From Bacillus sp. FJAT-26390 (GTDB lineage: Bacteria > Bacillota > Bacilli > Paenibacillales > Paenibacillaceae), in NCBI RefSeq assembly GCF_001682865.1, contig NZ_MAQX01000036.1, positions 186,001 to 250,000 on the forward strand: a DNA stretch of 64,000 nt. The letters are read 5' to 3'. The stretch's first letter is position 1; every line of letters starts with the position of its first letter. Below the pieces are notes generated by a model. The model did no database searches and was not told the DNA's origin. It worked only from the letters and a program-made list of their open reading frames with translations. Below, one piece after another: positions 1 to 9,717 of the stretch. Both the position numbers and the translations under genes were made by a program.

Positions 1-1690
1 CAGTCAGCTCAGCTGCGGCTGCGTTGATTTGCTCAAGATCGTCAGTAGCAAGCGCTGCTGTAACTTTTTCTTTCGCAACGTTCGCTTTTTCGATTTCGGA
101 AGCATCAACTTTATCGCCAAGATCTTTAATCGTTTTGTCAACGGAGTAGACTAGTTGGTCAGCGCTGTTTTTTGCTTCAACGAGATCACGGCGCTTGCGA
201 TCTTCTTCAGCGTTAAGCTCAGCATCCTTCATCATTTGGTTGATTTCATCTTCACTCAAGCCGCTTGAAGATGTAATCGTAATTTTTTGGCTTTTGCCTG
301 TTCCTTTGTCAAGCGCGGATACGTTAACGATACCGTTCGCATCGATGTCGAAAGTAACTTCGATTTGAGGCACGCCGCGTGGAGCAAGAGGAATATCGTT
401 CAATGTGAAACGGCCTAGCGTTTTGTTGCCGGCAGCCATCGAGCGCTCACCTTGCAAGACGTGAATTTCAACGCCCGGCTGATTGTCCGCATAAGTCGAA
501 TACACTTGGGATTTGCTTGTAGGAATCGTCGTGTTGCGGTCGATCATTTTTGTGAACACGCCGCCTGCTGTCTCGATACCAAGCGACAATGGAGTAACGT
601 CTAGCAATACAACGTCTTTCACATCGCCAGTAAGAACGCCCGCTTGTACGGCAGCGCCAAGAGCAACAACCTCATCCGGGTTAACGCCTTTGTGCGGATC
701 TTTGCCGATCAATTTTTTAACCGCTTCTTGTACCGCAGGAATACGCGTAGATCCGCCTACTAGTACAACTTTATCGATATCGCTGGAAGACATGCCAGCA
801 TCGCTAAGCGCTTGACGAGTAGGTCCAAGCGTACGCTCAACCAGTCCAGCAGCAAGCTCTTCAAATTTCGCGCGAGTTAGGCTTAGCTCCAAATGCTGTG
901 GAACGCCGTCAACCATCGTAATAAACGGAAGCGAGATCGCGGATGTCAATGTACCGGAAAGCTCTTTTTTCGCTTTCTCAGCAGCATCTTTCAAACGTTG
1001 AACCGCTGCTTTATCTTTGGAGAGGTCAATGCCTTGGTCTTTTTTGAATTCAGCAACGAGGTGGTCGATGATCACTTGGTCGAAGTCATCGCCGCCCAGC
1101 TTGTTGTCGCCGCTTGTTGCTTTAACTTCAAAGAAGCCGTCGCCAAGCTCAAGAATGGAAACGTCAAACGTACCGCCGCCAAGGTCATAAACAAGAATCG
1201 TTTGGTCTTCTGTTTTCTCAAGGCCGTATGCAAGTGCAGCAGCAGTCGGCTCATTCACGATACGAAGCACTTCAAGACCAGCGATTTTACCAGCATCTTT
1301 TGTTGCTTGGCGCTGGCTGTCATTGAAGTATGCAGGAACGGTAATAACCGCTTGGGTTACCGTTTGACCTAGGTAAGCTTCCGCATCAGCTTTCAATTTT
1401 TGCAAAATGATTGCTGAAATTTCTTGCGGCGTATAATCTTTGTCATCGATTTTTTCTTTGTGGTTCGTACCGATGTGGCGTTTGATCGAGCTGATAGTAC
1501 GATCTGGATTCGTGATCGCTTGGCGTTTTGCCGTTTCACCGACGACACGCTCGCCGTCTTTCTTAAAGCCTACAACCGAAGGGGTTGTACGGTTGCCTTC
1601 TGGATTCGGGATAACGACTGCTTCGCCGCCCTCCATTACTGCTACGCAAGAGTTTGTTGTACCAAGGTCAATACCAATTACTTTACTCAT
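1..1690 (-). CDS. dnaK: Molecular chaperone DnaK (Hsp70), 3' end outside window
   Basis: Hsp70 chaperone, ATP-driven folding of client proteins in the cytoplasm with GrpE and DnaJ. Translation from the ATG at 1690 begins MSKVIGIDLGTTNSC, the phosphate-1 ATPase motif. It continues with the IVNEPTAAALAYG and DLGGGTFDVSI motifs and the VLVGGSTRIPAVQ adenosine motif, then enters the substrate-binding domain (TPLSLGIETAGG). About 563 codons lie in the window and the C-terminal lid is cut by the window edge. It is the last visible gene of hrcA-grpE-dnaK, about 85 bp after grpE, and is presumably controlled through the CIRCE element upstream of hrcA. The ribosome binding site AGGAGGAAC precedes the start. 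Confidence 0.98.
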   Translation of the reverse strand, partial: MSKVIGIDLGTTNSCVAVMEGGEAVVIPNPEGNRTTPSVVGFKKDGERVVGETAKRQAITNPDRTISSIKRHIGTNHKEKIDDKDYTPQEISAIILQKLKADAEAYLGQTVTQAVITVPAYFNDSQRQATKDAGKIAGLEVLRIVNEPTAAALAYGLEKTEDQTILVYDLGGGTFDVSILELGDGFFEVKATSGDNKLGGDDFDQVIIDHLVAEFKKDQGIDLSKDKAAVQRLKDAAEKAKKELSGTLTSAISLPFITMVDGVPQHLELSLTRAKFEELAAGLVERTLGPTRQALSDAGMSSSDIDKVVLVGGSTRIPAVQEAVKKLIGKDPHKGVNPDEVVALGAAVQAGVLTGDVKDVVLLDVTPLSLGIETAGGVFTKMIDRNTTIPTSKSQVYSTYADNQPGVEIHVLQGERSMAAGNKTLGRFTLNDIPLAPRGVPQIEVTFDIDANGIVNVSALDKGTGKSQKITITSSSGLSEDEINQMMKDAELNAEEDRKRRDLVEAKNSADQLVYSVDKTIKDLGDKVDASEIEKANVAKEKVTAALATDDLEQINAAAAELT

Positions 1691-1774
1691 AGCTATAGTT
1701 CCTCCTACATTCATTTGTATTTTTACGCAAAATAAAGCTTTTTGTATTCAAATCTATTAGTGAAGTCATAAGCG

Positions 1775-2335
1775 TTAGCCGCTAACTTTAACCATGGCTG
1801 GACGCAAGACTTTATCTTTCAAGATATAGCCCTTCTGTACTTCCTCCACAATAATGCCTTCCTCATGCTCGTCGGATTCAACCTGCATAATGGCTTGGTG
1901 GAAATCAGGGTTAAACGGCTCACCAACAACGTTCATTGCTTTAAGGCCTTCCTGCTCGAGCGTCTGCTCCAGCTGGCGGAAGATCATATCCACGCCCTTT
2001 GCGAGCGATTCAAAATCACCGTTAACCGATGCCGCAGCAACTGCGCGTTCAAAATTATCTACAACCGGCAAAAGCTGACCGATCAGCTTCATCGATGCGT
2101 ATTGTCCTAGTTCTTCCTTTTCCTTCAACGTGCGGCGGCGGAAATTGTCGAAATCCGCTTGCGCCCGTAGGTATCGCTGCTGGTTCTCTTCCGCTTGCTT
2201 CACAAGCTCCGCATAACGCGCATCTTCCTGAGTTTCCTCATTTGCCGTTTCCTCGAAAGCCTGTTCTGATTGCTCAGCAGATACTACTTCTTCTGCAGCC
2301 TCAACTGCTTCATTATGTTGTTCTTTCGTACTCAT
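1775..2335 (-). CDS. grpE: Nucleotide exchange factor GrpE
   Basis: GrpE releases ADP from DnaK. The 186-residue product has the usual layout: an acidic, low-complexity N-terminus (about residues 1-45, rich in E and Q), a long helix (about 45-100, containing YLRAQADFDNFRRRT), and a C-terminal beta domain with GEPFNPDFHQAIMQVES and the end GYILKDKVLRPAMVKVS. Length and motifs match the family. The start ATG has an AAGGAGGTGAT site just upstream. It lies between hrcA and dnaK on the same strand, as in most Firmicutes. Confidence 0.98.
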   Translation of the reverse strand: MSTKEQHNEAVEAAEEVVSAEQSEQAFEETANEETQEDARYAELVKQAEENQQRYLRAQADFDNFRRRTLKEKEELGQYASMKLIGQLLPVVDNFERAVAAASVNGDFESLAKGVDMIFRQLEQTLEQEGLKAMNVVGEPFNPDFHQAIMQVESDEHEEGIIVEEVQKGYILKDKVLRPAMVKVSG

Positions 2336-2395
2336 GCAATCACCTCCTTAAAAGTTTACGAAGTAAACTTGGCATCGTAAGCTTCGGTATAAACA

Positions 2396-3421
2396 CTATT
2401 TATACCAGCGGCTTAGAAGAACCGCCATATCCTTGGATATAATATCCAAAAGACTAATGACTTTGCCGTATTCCATTCGTGTAGGTCCTAGAATGCCGAT
2501 CGTTCCCAGCGATTGGCCATCAATGGCATAGGTTGCTGTGATTAGACTGCAATCGCTAATTGCCTTATGGTCATTTTCTGTCCCGATACGTACTTGTATA
2601 CCTGACGGAAGGCCGGTAAACATTTTCATAATGGCTGGTGTCTCATCAAGTAAATCCAAAATCGTCTTAACTTTGTCAACGTCCTTAAACTCAGGCTGCG
2701 TCAGCATATTTGTCGTACCGCCAAGAAATATGCGATGCTCATCCTCGTTCTGCAGCGCATGGTCCAGCACCTGAAGCAGCTGTTCATAATGATCAACATG
2801 CCGCTCAAGCTCTTGCCCAACTTCGGTGTAAAGCTTCGACCTTAGGCGAATTAGCGGAACGCCAACAAGCCTCGTGTTCAAAATGTTAACGACCTTTTCC
2901 ATATCCTCCATTTTGAGGCCCTCTGGAATTGAAATCGTCCGATTCTCAACATGCCCGGTGTTCGTCACGATAATGGCAACTGCCGAGGTTTGGTCCAGCG
3001 GCACTAGTCCAAAATGTTTAAGTGACGTACTGAACATTTCCGGTCCAAGCAAAATGGATGTATAATTGGTCAAATTGGAGAGGATCATGGCGGTTTGCTG
3101 AATGACCTGCTCCATTTGGTTCATTTTGTCCGTAACGAAAGAGCGGACCATGCCAATGTCGTTCTCATCCACTTCGTTAAGCTTTACTAAATGGTCGACA
3201 TAATAACGGTAGCCTTTCGTGGACGGGACACGCCCTGCTGACGTATGCGGCTGCTCTAGGAAGCCAAGCTCCTCAAGATCCGCCATTTCGTTGCGAATGG
3301 TAGCCGGACTGAAGCCAACGTCGCCGCGCTTCGAAATACTGCGTGAGCCGACCGGTTCAGCCGAGCGAATATAATCATCCACAATTGCATGCAAAATCAT
3401 CCGTTGTCGTTCCGTCAGCAT
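2396..3421 (-). CDS. hrcA: Heat-inducible transcription repressor HrcA
   Basis: HrcA represses class I heat-shock genes by binding CIRCE. The N-terminal winged helix starts MLTERQRMILHAIVDDYI and includes SAEPVGSRSISKR and SPATIRNEMADLE, followed by the GAF-like HrcA domain. The reading frame is open further upstream, but the ATG at 3421 is chosen because GGGGG sits about 7 nt before it and because this gives the family's standard N-terminus (341 residues). A CIRCE site and a sigma-A-like promoter lie directly upstream, so the operon hrcA-grpE-dnaK looks autoregulated. Confidence 0.97.
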   Translation of the reverse strand: MLTERQRMILHAIVDDYIRSAEPVGSRSISKRGDVGFSPATIRNEMADLEELGFLEQPHTSAGRVPSTKGYRYYVDHLVKLNEVDENDIGMVRSFVTDKMNQMEQVIQQTAMILSNLTNYTSILLGPEMFSTSLKHFGLVPLDQTSAVAIIVTNTGHVENRTISIPEGLKMEDMEKVVNILNTRLVGVPLIRLRSKLYTEVGQELERHVDHYEQLLQVLDHALQNEDEHRIFLGGTTNMLTQPEFKDVDKVKTILDLLDETPAIMKMFTGLPSGIQVRIGTENDHKAISDCSLITATYAIDGQSLGTIGILGPTRMEYGKVISLLDIISKDMAVLLSRWYK

Positions 3422-3471
3422 TCGAATTCCCCCTACGTAAATGTTAAATCCGTTATTTCGGTTTACCATCG

Positions 3472-3498
3472 TTAGCACTCAATACAATCGAGTGCTAA
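3472..3498 (-). promoter_or_regulatory. CIRCE operator (HrcA binding site)
   Basis: A perfect inverted repeat TTAGCACTC-N9-GAGTGCTAA, identical to the CIRCE consensus. It lies 51 bp upstream of the hrcA start and downstream of the -10 region, so HrcA bound here would block transcription of hrcA-grpE-dnaK. Confidence 0.98.
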
Positions 3499-3509
3499 TC
3501 ATTACTACA

Positions 3510-3539
3510 AAAATACCAAACCAGCTTGTCGATTGTCAA
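3510..3539 (-). promoter_or_regulatory. Probable sigma-A promoter of hrcA-grpE-dnaK
   Basis: On the minus strand TTGACA (3539-3534) is followed after 18 bp by TATTTT (3515-3510). The -35 box is perfect and the -10 box is weak. Its position just upstream of CIRCE fits the heat-shock operon promoter. Confidence 0.65.
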
Positions 3540-3580
3540 GTCGGTTCGGCATTTTTGTCGCCTATTTTATAAACGTCTCA

Positions 3581-3856
3581 TTATACTTTATGCACTCTTC
3601 CTGCTTCGTCGACTGCAAATTTCTCTCTTCTAACCCGGTTAGCGCCTTGATACAGTTCAACGATTCGATTCGGAGAAACAGAGTCATCTATAGTTACTTT
3701 CCAACCGTTCGTGTTTAGCAAAGCGAATACCTCGTCAAATTCCATTGCTTTAAATCCGTAAAATCCGCTTAATCCCGCCCATTTCTTCAGCAGCACCGTT
3801 GTGACATGCTTCAGCTTATCTTCTACCGCTACGATTTGATCTTTTTTTTGGCTCAT
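3581..3856 (-). CDS. Small conserved-type hypothetical protein (91 aa)
   Basis: I do not recognise a family. The 91-residue product is soluble and charged, has no membrane segment, and begins MSQKKDQIVAVEDKL. It has a good ribosome binding site (GGAG about 8 nt before ATG). It sits between hrcA and an acetyltransferase gene on the same strand, upstream of the heat-shock promoter. The reading frame is clean with sensible codon use, so it is probably real; no function can be assigned. Confidence 0.6.
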   Translation of the reverse strand: MSQKKDQIVAVEDKLKHVTTVLLKKWAGLSGFYGFKAMEFDEVFALLNTNGWKVTIDDSVSPNRIVELYQGANRVRREKFAVDEAGRVHKV

Positions 3857-3967
3857 TTTTTATTTCTCCTCTATATGACAATAAACATCTATCTTGACTA
3901 TATACCAAAACGCATGACATTACTATCAACGAGTTCGGACAAAGTACCTTTTGGCCTATCGCTGCAA

Positions 3968-4022
3968 AAAACCACTTTCCCATTAGCCGCATACAAGCGC
4001 TAAGGGATAGTGGTTTTATTTT
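3968..4022 (-). terminator. Strong bidirectional hairpin terminator
   Basis: Stem AACCACTTTCCCATTAGC / GCTAAGGGATAGTGGTT with T-runs on both strands. It lies just after the stop codon of the minus-strand acetyltransferase gene and would end that transcript. Confidence 0.8.
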
Positions 4023-4061
4023 TCAAGCAGAATCGCTCGGATTGCTTCATTTGCACTCGAT

Positions 4062-4532
4062 TTAGAACAGCATCTTTAATACGGCTATTTCATCGCAGGC
4101 AAGCTGCTTCGGACAATTGACGCAATCTTTCCATACTTTTTCGGGGAAAATTTCTTTGTCTACAACCTTGAAGCCATTTTTCTCAAAAAAGGAAACGGCG
4201 TACGTCAAAGCCATAATTTTCGGAATCTGCTGTTCTCTTGCCTGTTCGATCAAAGCGTCCACCAGCTTGCTTCCGATTCCGACGCCTTTGTACCCCTCAG
4301 ACATGCCCAGCGACCGAATCTCTACTAAATCCTTGCCCAGTCTTGTAAGGGAACCGCATCCGACAACCTCGTCCCCAATCTCCGCGACGACGAATGTATC
4401 TATCATATATTCGAGCGCTTCCCGAGTGCGAGGCAGCATAATGCCTTTCTCGGCATAACCTTTAATTAATTGAAACAATGTCTCGATATCGCCTGATGTC
4501 GCTTTTCTACATACGACCTGCAATGCCTGCAT
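4062..4532 (-). CDS. GNAT-family N-acetyltransferase (ArgA/YjaB-like)
   Basis: GNAT acetyltransferase of about 156 residues. The acetyl-CoA loop is seen as GYKGVGIGSKLVDALIEQA, followed by FFEKNGFKVVDKEIFPEKVW and a C-terminal CVNCPKQLACDE segment typical of N-acetylglutamate-synthase-like proteins. The frame is open to a TTG at 4571, but the ATG at 4532 is preferred because GGAGG lies about 10 nt upstream. The substrate could be glutamate, by family resemblance only. It lies upstream of the 91-aa gene and is followed by a strong terminator. Confidence 0.8.
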   Translation of the reverse strand: MQALQVVCRKATSGDIETLFQLIKGYAEKGIMLPRTREALEYMIDTFVVAEIGDEVVGCGSLTRLGKDLVEIRSLGMSEGYKGVGIGSKLVDALIEQAREQQIPKIMALTYAVSFFEKNGFKVVDKEIFPEKVWKDCVNCPKQLACDEIAVLKMLF

Positions 4533-4625
4533 TTGTGCCTTCGCCTCCACCCGGTGCAAGTTCAAATTCAATATGAATAAATATACACTAGATTGAATTT
4601 TTTCTCAAGAGGATTTTAGCCGTTT

Positions 4626-5786
4626 TTATCCGATAAAAGCACCGAACACTTCGTTCCCGAGAAGCACACCTTTATCCGTCAGACGGTAAATCGTATCCTC
4701 CTCGGTTTTCTCCGACTCTAGCAGGCCGTCATTCATTAATTTATTTATAATATCGCCGAACTTGCCCTCAAGCGTTTGTCCTGGGAACTGATTGGAGAAG
4801 CGGGATGCCGGCACGCCTTCTAGCAGTCTGAGACCCACCATCATTAAATCCTCCATCGCCTCCGCTTCAGGCACCTCAAGCGTTTCAAGGCGAGGAAGCT
4901 TCTGCGCCGCAGCCTCGATATAAGGCGTAATCCCCTTCAAGTTAACATGGCGCATGCGATCTGCATAGCCGTGCGCTCCCGCTCCTAAGCCGTAATACGG
5001 CTCATTGCGCCAGTAGGTGGAATTGTGGCGGCTTTCATAACCCGGCTTGGCGAAATTGCTAATTTCATAGTGCGCATAGCCGTTCTCTCTCAGCATGTCC
5101 ATTAGCAGAATGAACATATTAAACTCTTCTTCTTCCGGAGGCAGAGGCAGCTCATTGCGTTCGTAGAGCTTATGGAACAGCGTATTTTCTTCAACCTTGA
5201 GACTGTATATGGAGTAATGGGGCAAACCAAGCTCCATCGCACGGCTAACGCTGTCTCTGAGCAGCTCTACCGTCTGGCCAGGCAGGCCGAACATTAGGTC
5301 AATGGAAAGGTTGGTGAAACCGACCGCGCGCGCATTTTCGATGCTGCGATAAACATCGTCCACGTTGTGAATACGGCCGATCCGCTCCAGCAAGCCGTTG
5401 TCAAAGGACTGCACCCCGAAGCTGATTCGATTTACGCCGCCTTCCTTCATCGCGGTCAGCTTATCAATATCCGTTGTTCCCGGATTGGCTTCCATCGTGA
5501 ACTCTACATTTGGCGCAAGCGGAAAATAAGTCCGAACCGCCTTCAAAAATCTTTCCATCTGCGGCGGAGTGAGTACGGTTGGCGTACCGCCCCCAACAAA
5601 TACGGTATCGATCTGTTCGGGCGGCCACTGTTCAACCGTCCGCTGCATTTCCATCTCTAGCGCATCCAGGTACTGGTCGACCGGCTGCCCCTTCAATACA
5701 TAAGAGGTGAAATCGCAATAGTGGCATTTGTTCGTACAAAATGGGATGTGTATATATAAAGCGCGCGGTGATTGCGTTATAGTCAT
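4626..5786 (-). CDS. hemW: Radical SAM family heme chaperone HemW
   Basis: HemW-type radical SAM protein (formerly annotated as oxygen-independent coproporphyrinogen III oxidase), thought to insert heme into respiratory proteins. The Fe-S cluster motif CTNKCHYCDF (CxxxCxxC) is present near residue 20, followed by GGGTPTVL and the HemN C-terminal domain with YRLTDKGVLLGNEVFGAF at the end. The start at MTITQ (5786) is chosen because GGAG lies 10 nt upstream; an ATG three codons earlier is too close to it. The order lepA-hemW matches Bacillus. Confidence 0.93.
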   Translation of the reverse strand: MTITQSPRALYIHIPFCTNKCHYCDFTSYVLKGQPVDQYLDALEMEMQRTVEQWPPEQIDTVFVGGGTPTVLTPPQMERFLKAVRTYFPLAPNVEFTMEANPGTTDIDKLTAMKEGGVNRISFGVQSFDNGLLERIGRIHNVDDVYRSIENARAVGFTNLSIDLMFGLPGQTVELLRDSVSRAMELGLPHYSIYSLKVEENTLFHKLYERNELPLPPEEEEFNMFILLMDMLRENGYAHYEISNFAKPGYESRHNSTYWRNEPYYGLGAGAHGYADRMRHVNLKGITPYIEAAAQKLPRLETLEVPEAEAMEDLMMVGLRLLEGVPASRFSNQFPGQTLEGKFGDIINKLMNDGLLESEKTEEDTIYRLTDKGVLLGNEVFGAFIG

Positions 5787-5926
5787 CGTTAGCATTCTCC
5801 TTCAAGCGCAAACGGCTGAAACCGATCTTGCGCGGCCTTACGTTTCGCATTGAAAATATAATCGTAATTCCAGTCACTATCAACAGGAAAGAGGGAGAGC
5901 AGCGCCCTCCCTCATCCTCGTACGTC

Positions 5927-7744
5927 TTAATCCTCGCCGATTTTGAGCACCGCCATGAACGCTTCCTGCGGCACCTCTACACTACCTACCTGCTTCATCC
6001 GCTTCTTGCCTTCCTTCTGCTTCTCAAGCAGCTTACGCTTCCGGCTAATGTCACCGCCGTAGCATTTGGCAAGAACGTTTTTGCGCATCGCTTTAACCGT
6101 CTCACGAGAAATAACCTTGTTGCCGATAGATGCCTGAATCGGCACCTCGAACATTTGACGCGGTATCAGCTCTTTCAGCTTCTCGCAAATCACTTTGCCG
6201 CGCTGGTACGCACGGTCACGGTGAACGATAACCGACAAGGCATCAACCTGCTCGTTGTTAAGATTAATGTCCATTTTGACCAAATTGGATCTGCGATAGC
6301 CGATTACCTCATAATCGAACGAAGCATAACCCTTCGTGCTCGATTTGAGCTGGTCGAAGAAATCGTAAACGATTTCCGATAGCGGCACGTTGTACGTAAG
6401 CGTAACGCGATTCGTGTCCAAATATTCCATGTTAACGAATTCGCCGCGCTTGTTCTGGCAAAGTTCCATAATCGCGCCGACGTAGTCGTTCGGTACAATA
6501 ATCGCTGCTTTTACGAATGGCTCTTCGACAAAGTCAAGCTTGCCAGCTTCCGGATAGTTCGATGGATTATCGATCTCCATCGAGTCGCCATTCGTTAGCG
6601 TTACTTTGTAGATAACGCTTGGCGCAGTCGTAATGAGCGGAATGTTGAATTCCCGTTCGATGCGCTCTTGAATAATTTCCATATGCAGCAAGCCTAGGAA
6701 TCCGCAGCGGAAGCCAAAGCCTAGTGCTGTCGAGGATTCCGGCTCATATCTGAGCGATGCATCATTGAGCTCTAGCTTCTCAAGCGCCTCGCGCAAGTCG
6801 TTATAGTCCTGCGTCTCGATCGGATAAAGGCCGCAAAATACCATTGGATTGATCTGGCGGTAGCCCGGCAGACGCTCAGGCGACGGCCGCTTCGCATCAG
6901 TAACCGTGTCGCCGACGCGTGTATCCTTCACGTTTTTGATTCCCGCTACGACGAAACCAACATCGCCAACCGCGAGCTCCTTCACAATCGACATGCGCGG
7001 CATAAAGGCTCCAACCTCAATTACCTCAAACTCTGCACCCGTAGCCATAAACCGGATTTTTTGGCCTGCTTTGATGCTTCCGTCCACTACTCGCACATAG
7101 ACGATAACGCCTTTGTAAGGATCGTAATGGGAATCGAAAATAAGCGCTTTAAGCGGCTCGTCCGGATCGCCAATCGGCGATGGCATCTTGGCTACTACCT
7201 GCTCAAGAATTTCTTTAATGCCGATACCGGCTTTTGCCGATGCAAGAACCGCATCGCTCGCATCAAGTCCGATCACATCCTCGATTTCCTGCTTCACCCG
7301 TTCTGGCTCAGCGCTTGGCAAATCGATTTTGTTGATAACAGGCACGATCTCCAAATTGTTGTCGAGCGCCAAATATACGTTGGCAAGCGTCTGTGCCTCG
7401 ATACCTTGCGCAGCGTCCACTACGAGCAAAGCGCCTTCACATGCTGCGAGTGAGCGTGAAACCTCGTATGTAAAGTCGACGTGTCCAGGCGTATCGATCA
7501 AATTCAGTATATACTCCACGCCATCATCTGCCTTATAAGCCAAACGAACCGCTTGCAGCTTAATCGTTATTCCGCGTTCCCGCTCCAAATCCATTTGGTC
7601 AAGAACCTGCTCTTGCATCTCGCGAGATGACAAAGCGCCGGTAAATTCCAAGATCCGGTCAGCAAGCGTTGATTTCCCGTGGTCTATATGCGCGATAATG
7701 GAAAAATTTCTAATTCTTTTTTGTCGGTCACGTACGTCAGTCAT
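5927..7744 (-). CDS. lepA: Elongation factor 4 (LepA), back-translocating GTPase
   Basis: LepA/EF4 ribosomal GTPase. G1 is AHIDHGKSTLADR, G3 is DTPGH and G4 is NKID near the N-terminus. The EF-G-like domains follow, and the LepA-specific C-terminal domain ends near KRMKQVGSVEVPQEAF. The start is set at the ATG at 7744 (MTDVRDRQKR); the frame is open to a TTG five codons upstream, whose bases form the GGGGGTTAGG site for this ATG. Length 605 is normal. It lies downstream of gpr-spoIIP-yqxA, the same order as in B. subtilis. Confidence 0.98.
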   Translation of the reverse strand: MTDVRDRQKRIRNFSIIAHIDHGKSTLADRILEFTGALSSREMQEQVLDQMDLERERGITIKLQAVRLAYKADDGVEYILNLIDTPGHVDFTYEVSRSLAACEGALLVVDAAQGIEAQTLANVYLALDNNLEIVPVINKIDLPSAEPERVKQEIEDVIGLDASDAVLASAKAGIGIKEILEQVVAKMPSPIGDPDEPLKALIFDSHYDPYKGVIVYVRVVDGSIKAGQKIRFMATGAEFEVIEVGAFMPRMSIVKELAVGDVGFVVAGIKNVKDTRVGDTVTDAKRPSPERLPGYRQINPMVFCGLYPIETQDYNDLREALEKLELNDASLRYEPESSTALGFGFRCGFLGLLHMEIIQERIEREFNIPLITTAPSVIYKVTLTNGDSMEIDNPSNYPEAGKLDFVEEPFVKAAIIVPNDYVGAIMELCQNKRGEFVNMEYLDTNRVTLTYNVPLSEIVYDFFDQLKSSTKGYASFDYEVIGYRRSNLVKMDINLNNEQVDALSVIVHRDRAYQRGKVICEKLKELIPRQMFEVPIQASIGNKVISRETVKAMRKNVLAKCYGGDISRKRKLLEKQKEGKKRMKQVGSVEVPQEAFMAVLKIGED

Positions 7745-7824
7745 GCCTAACCCCCACAATTTCCAATAATGCTAATCATTCCTCCTATTATATCAGTTAA
7801 GGAGAAGACCAGCAATGTTCATTA

Positions 7825-8262
7825 TCACTTGGTTAAGCCGTCGAATATCGAAACGACCATTCGAATGCCTTCGCTAGACATATTTTGCAGCAATCCAGAG
7901 GTTGAATCGGCGATCCGGTTCACTGCCGGTTGATCGTTCTGGAGGGGCACGCCCGGCAGCCTTTCATTCTCCGTAAGCTTGCCTTCGTCATATTCGTTCG
8001 AGTATTCTGCCCCCTTCGCTGCCATCCGCTTCAGCTCTTCAAGCTCCTTCTCAAGCTGGGCAATTTTTTGCTGCTGGGCGTTCGCCAGCTCTTTTGCCGG
8101 GTCCGTCGTTTCTACAGGCTGCACGACGTCCGTATATTCGCTCCCGCCTTCCATCGGACCGTAAATACGCTCAATGCCCGATGAGGACATATCAATCCCG
8201 TACATGACGATAATCGCGATGGCGCCGCCGAGCACCGTCCATTTTAGCGTATTCCGTTTCAT
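7825..8262 (-). CDS. yqxA: YqxA-like DUF3679 protein
   Basis: Small protein with one N-terminal membrane segment (about residues 8-25, WTVLGGAIAIIVMYGIDM), a coiled-coil-like stretch (QQQKIAQLEKELEELKRMA) and a C-terminal amphipathic part. Its identity rests mainly on position: directly after spoIIP and before lepA, where B. subtilis has yqxA. The ATG at 8262 is used because GAGAGG precedes it and because the longer frame would overlap spoIIP. Function is unknown; co-transcription with spoIIP suggests a sporulation-stage role. Confidence 0.75.
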   Translation of the reverse strand: MKRNTLKWTVLGGAIAIIVMYGIDMSSSGIERIYGPMEGGSEYTDVVQPVETTDPAKELANAQQQKIAQLEKELEELKRMAAKGAEYSNEYDEGKLTENERLPGVPLQNDQPAVNRIADSTSGLLQNMSSEGIRMVVSIFDGLTK

Positions 8263-8300
8263 AGGTTCACCGTTCCTCTCTTTATTAAGCTGTTCGCTCG

Positions 8301-9548
8301 TTAGCTCGCGTCGCCCTTGCTCGTTGAAGCCTTCTCCTCCGCCCAATAGATCTCCGAAATGACTTCCGCAAGTGCATCGGCTGTGCGATAGGATTCCTCC
8401 AGCGTGTTATCAACGCCGCCTACCTCGATTAGGACGCTGTCTGCTGCAAGCGATTGATTGTATTCCGCATTTCCGGATGCGGCTGTCTTGCCCCAAATGC
8501 CGCGTGAGATGCCTGGATATTTTTTATCAAGCGCATCATGTATTTTGGTTGCGAACGCTTCGTTTTTCTCCCAGTTTGGGTTTTTATGCCCGATGATAAA
8601 ATAAACCTGAGCGTAGCTTTTGCCTTCAATATCAATCGTCGTATACTTTCGTTTCTGGGAATCGCGGTGAAGATCGAAGAAAAACTTCAAATCCTTGCTG
8701 CTCGCGATCGCTTCCTTCACCGTTTTCATCGAATATTTATAGGATAAATAATATTTGAAATCTTTGATGGTTGACGGATAGTCCGTATTGGAATGCTGCG
8801 CCCCGACGCCTTTCTCCTCCAGCTTCTGCGCAAGCCGCTTGCCGACTAGCGTAATGTTTTTTGTATTGGAGCTTGGGTCCTTTGATTTATCCGTCAGCAC
8901 GGGATACCAAGATTCCCGGTTATGGGAGTGATAAATAAAGGCAACCTTCGCGCCGCCCGTTGTTGGTTTAATCGGCGTGCCGCTATCATCTGGCTGATCA
9001 GGCTCATCCGTAGGAGTTGGCTGTCCAGCCGGTTCATCCGTTGGCTCGCCTGTTACATCGGTCCCGGTCCCTTCGTGAAGCCCTTCCAGCGGATCGTAGG
9101 TAATCGGCGCATTGTCCTCAGGTCCAATATCCGTATCCGTGCCAATGCCTTTGCGTATAAGAAAAGCGTCATTCGCGCTCATGCCCGGCAGCTCGCCTGC
9201 GAGCAGGCTCTTTGGATCGTTCGGATTAATATCCGTCAGAGCCCTCATTAGAAATGCGCTTAGCTGCTTGGTCGTAAAAGATTCGGTTTCCTTGCTGCTT
9301 TGAAAAGCAGGCATCTCCATCTCTAGCATATCCCCAAAAAATCCGCTGGATACGGCAGCAGCGAATCCCTTCATCGAATTAACCGGTGAAGCCGTCGTTT
9401 GCTTATGCGCCATTCCCGCAACGCCCAGCACGACAAAAAACAGCATGGAGCAAAAAGAGAGCAACGCGAACGTACGTCCCGTCACCAGCAATTGTCTCAT
9501 TCGTTTACTTTCTTTCCCGATATCCAGCAGCATGATCCTTCGTTTCAT
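8301..9548 (-). CDS. spoIIP: Stage II sporulation protein P (SpoIIP)
   Basis: Peptidoglycan amidase/endopeptidase of the SpoIID-M-P engulfment complex, membrane-anchored and acting outside the mother-cell membrane. One N-terminal membrane helix (about residues 22-46) is followed by a low-complexity Pro/Asp/Thr linker (about 160-200). The amidase domain has FIYHSHNRESWYP, KFFFDLHRDS and SVLIEVGGVDNTLEES, which carry the expected metal and catalytic residues. Length 415 is typical. It lies downstream of gpr with yqxA directly after it. Confidence 0.96.
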   Translation of the reverse strand: MKRRIMLLDIGKESKRMRQLLVTGRTFALLSFCSMLFFVVLGVAGMAHKQTTASPVNSMKGFAAAVSSGFFGDMLEMEMPAFQSSKETESFTTKQLSAFLMRALTDINPNDPKSLLAGELPGMSANDAFLIRKGIGTDTDIGPEDNAPITYDPLEGLHEGTGTDVTGEPTDEPAGQPTPTDEPDQPDDSGTPIKPTTGGAKVAFIYHSHNRESWYPVLTDKSKDPSSNTKNITLVGKRLAQKLEEKGVGAQHSNTDYPSTIKDFKYYLSYKYSMKTVKEAIASSKDLKFFFDLHRDSQKRKYTTIDIEGKSYAQVYFIIGHKNPNWEKNEAFATKIHDALDKKYPGISRGIWGKTAASGNAEYNQSLAADSVLIEVGGVDNTLEESYRTADALAEVISEIYWAEEKASTSKGDAS

Positions 9549-9717
9549 TAGCTTTGATACCTCCGCTTCTTCGCGCCAGTGGCTTTTGTTACTACTAAAC
9601 TATGAGAGTAATAGAGTTCATAGAACCTATTAAATGTGAATGCATGTATGTAATAGAGTTGGCTCGTTGATCAATAGACCTCGTCTACTAGACTTGGCTG
9701 CAGCCATTCCGACGCGC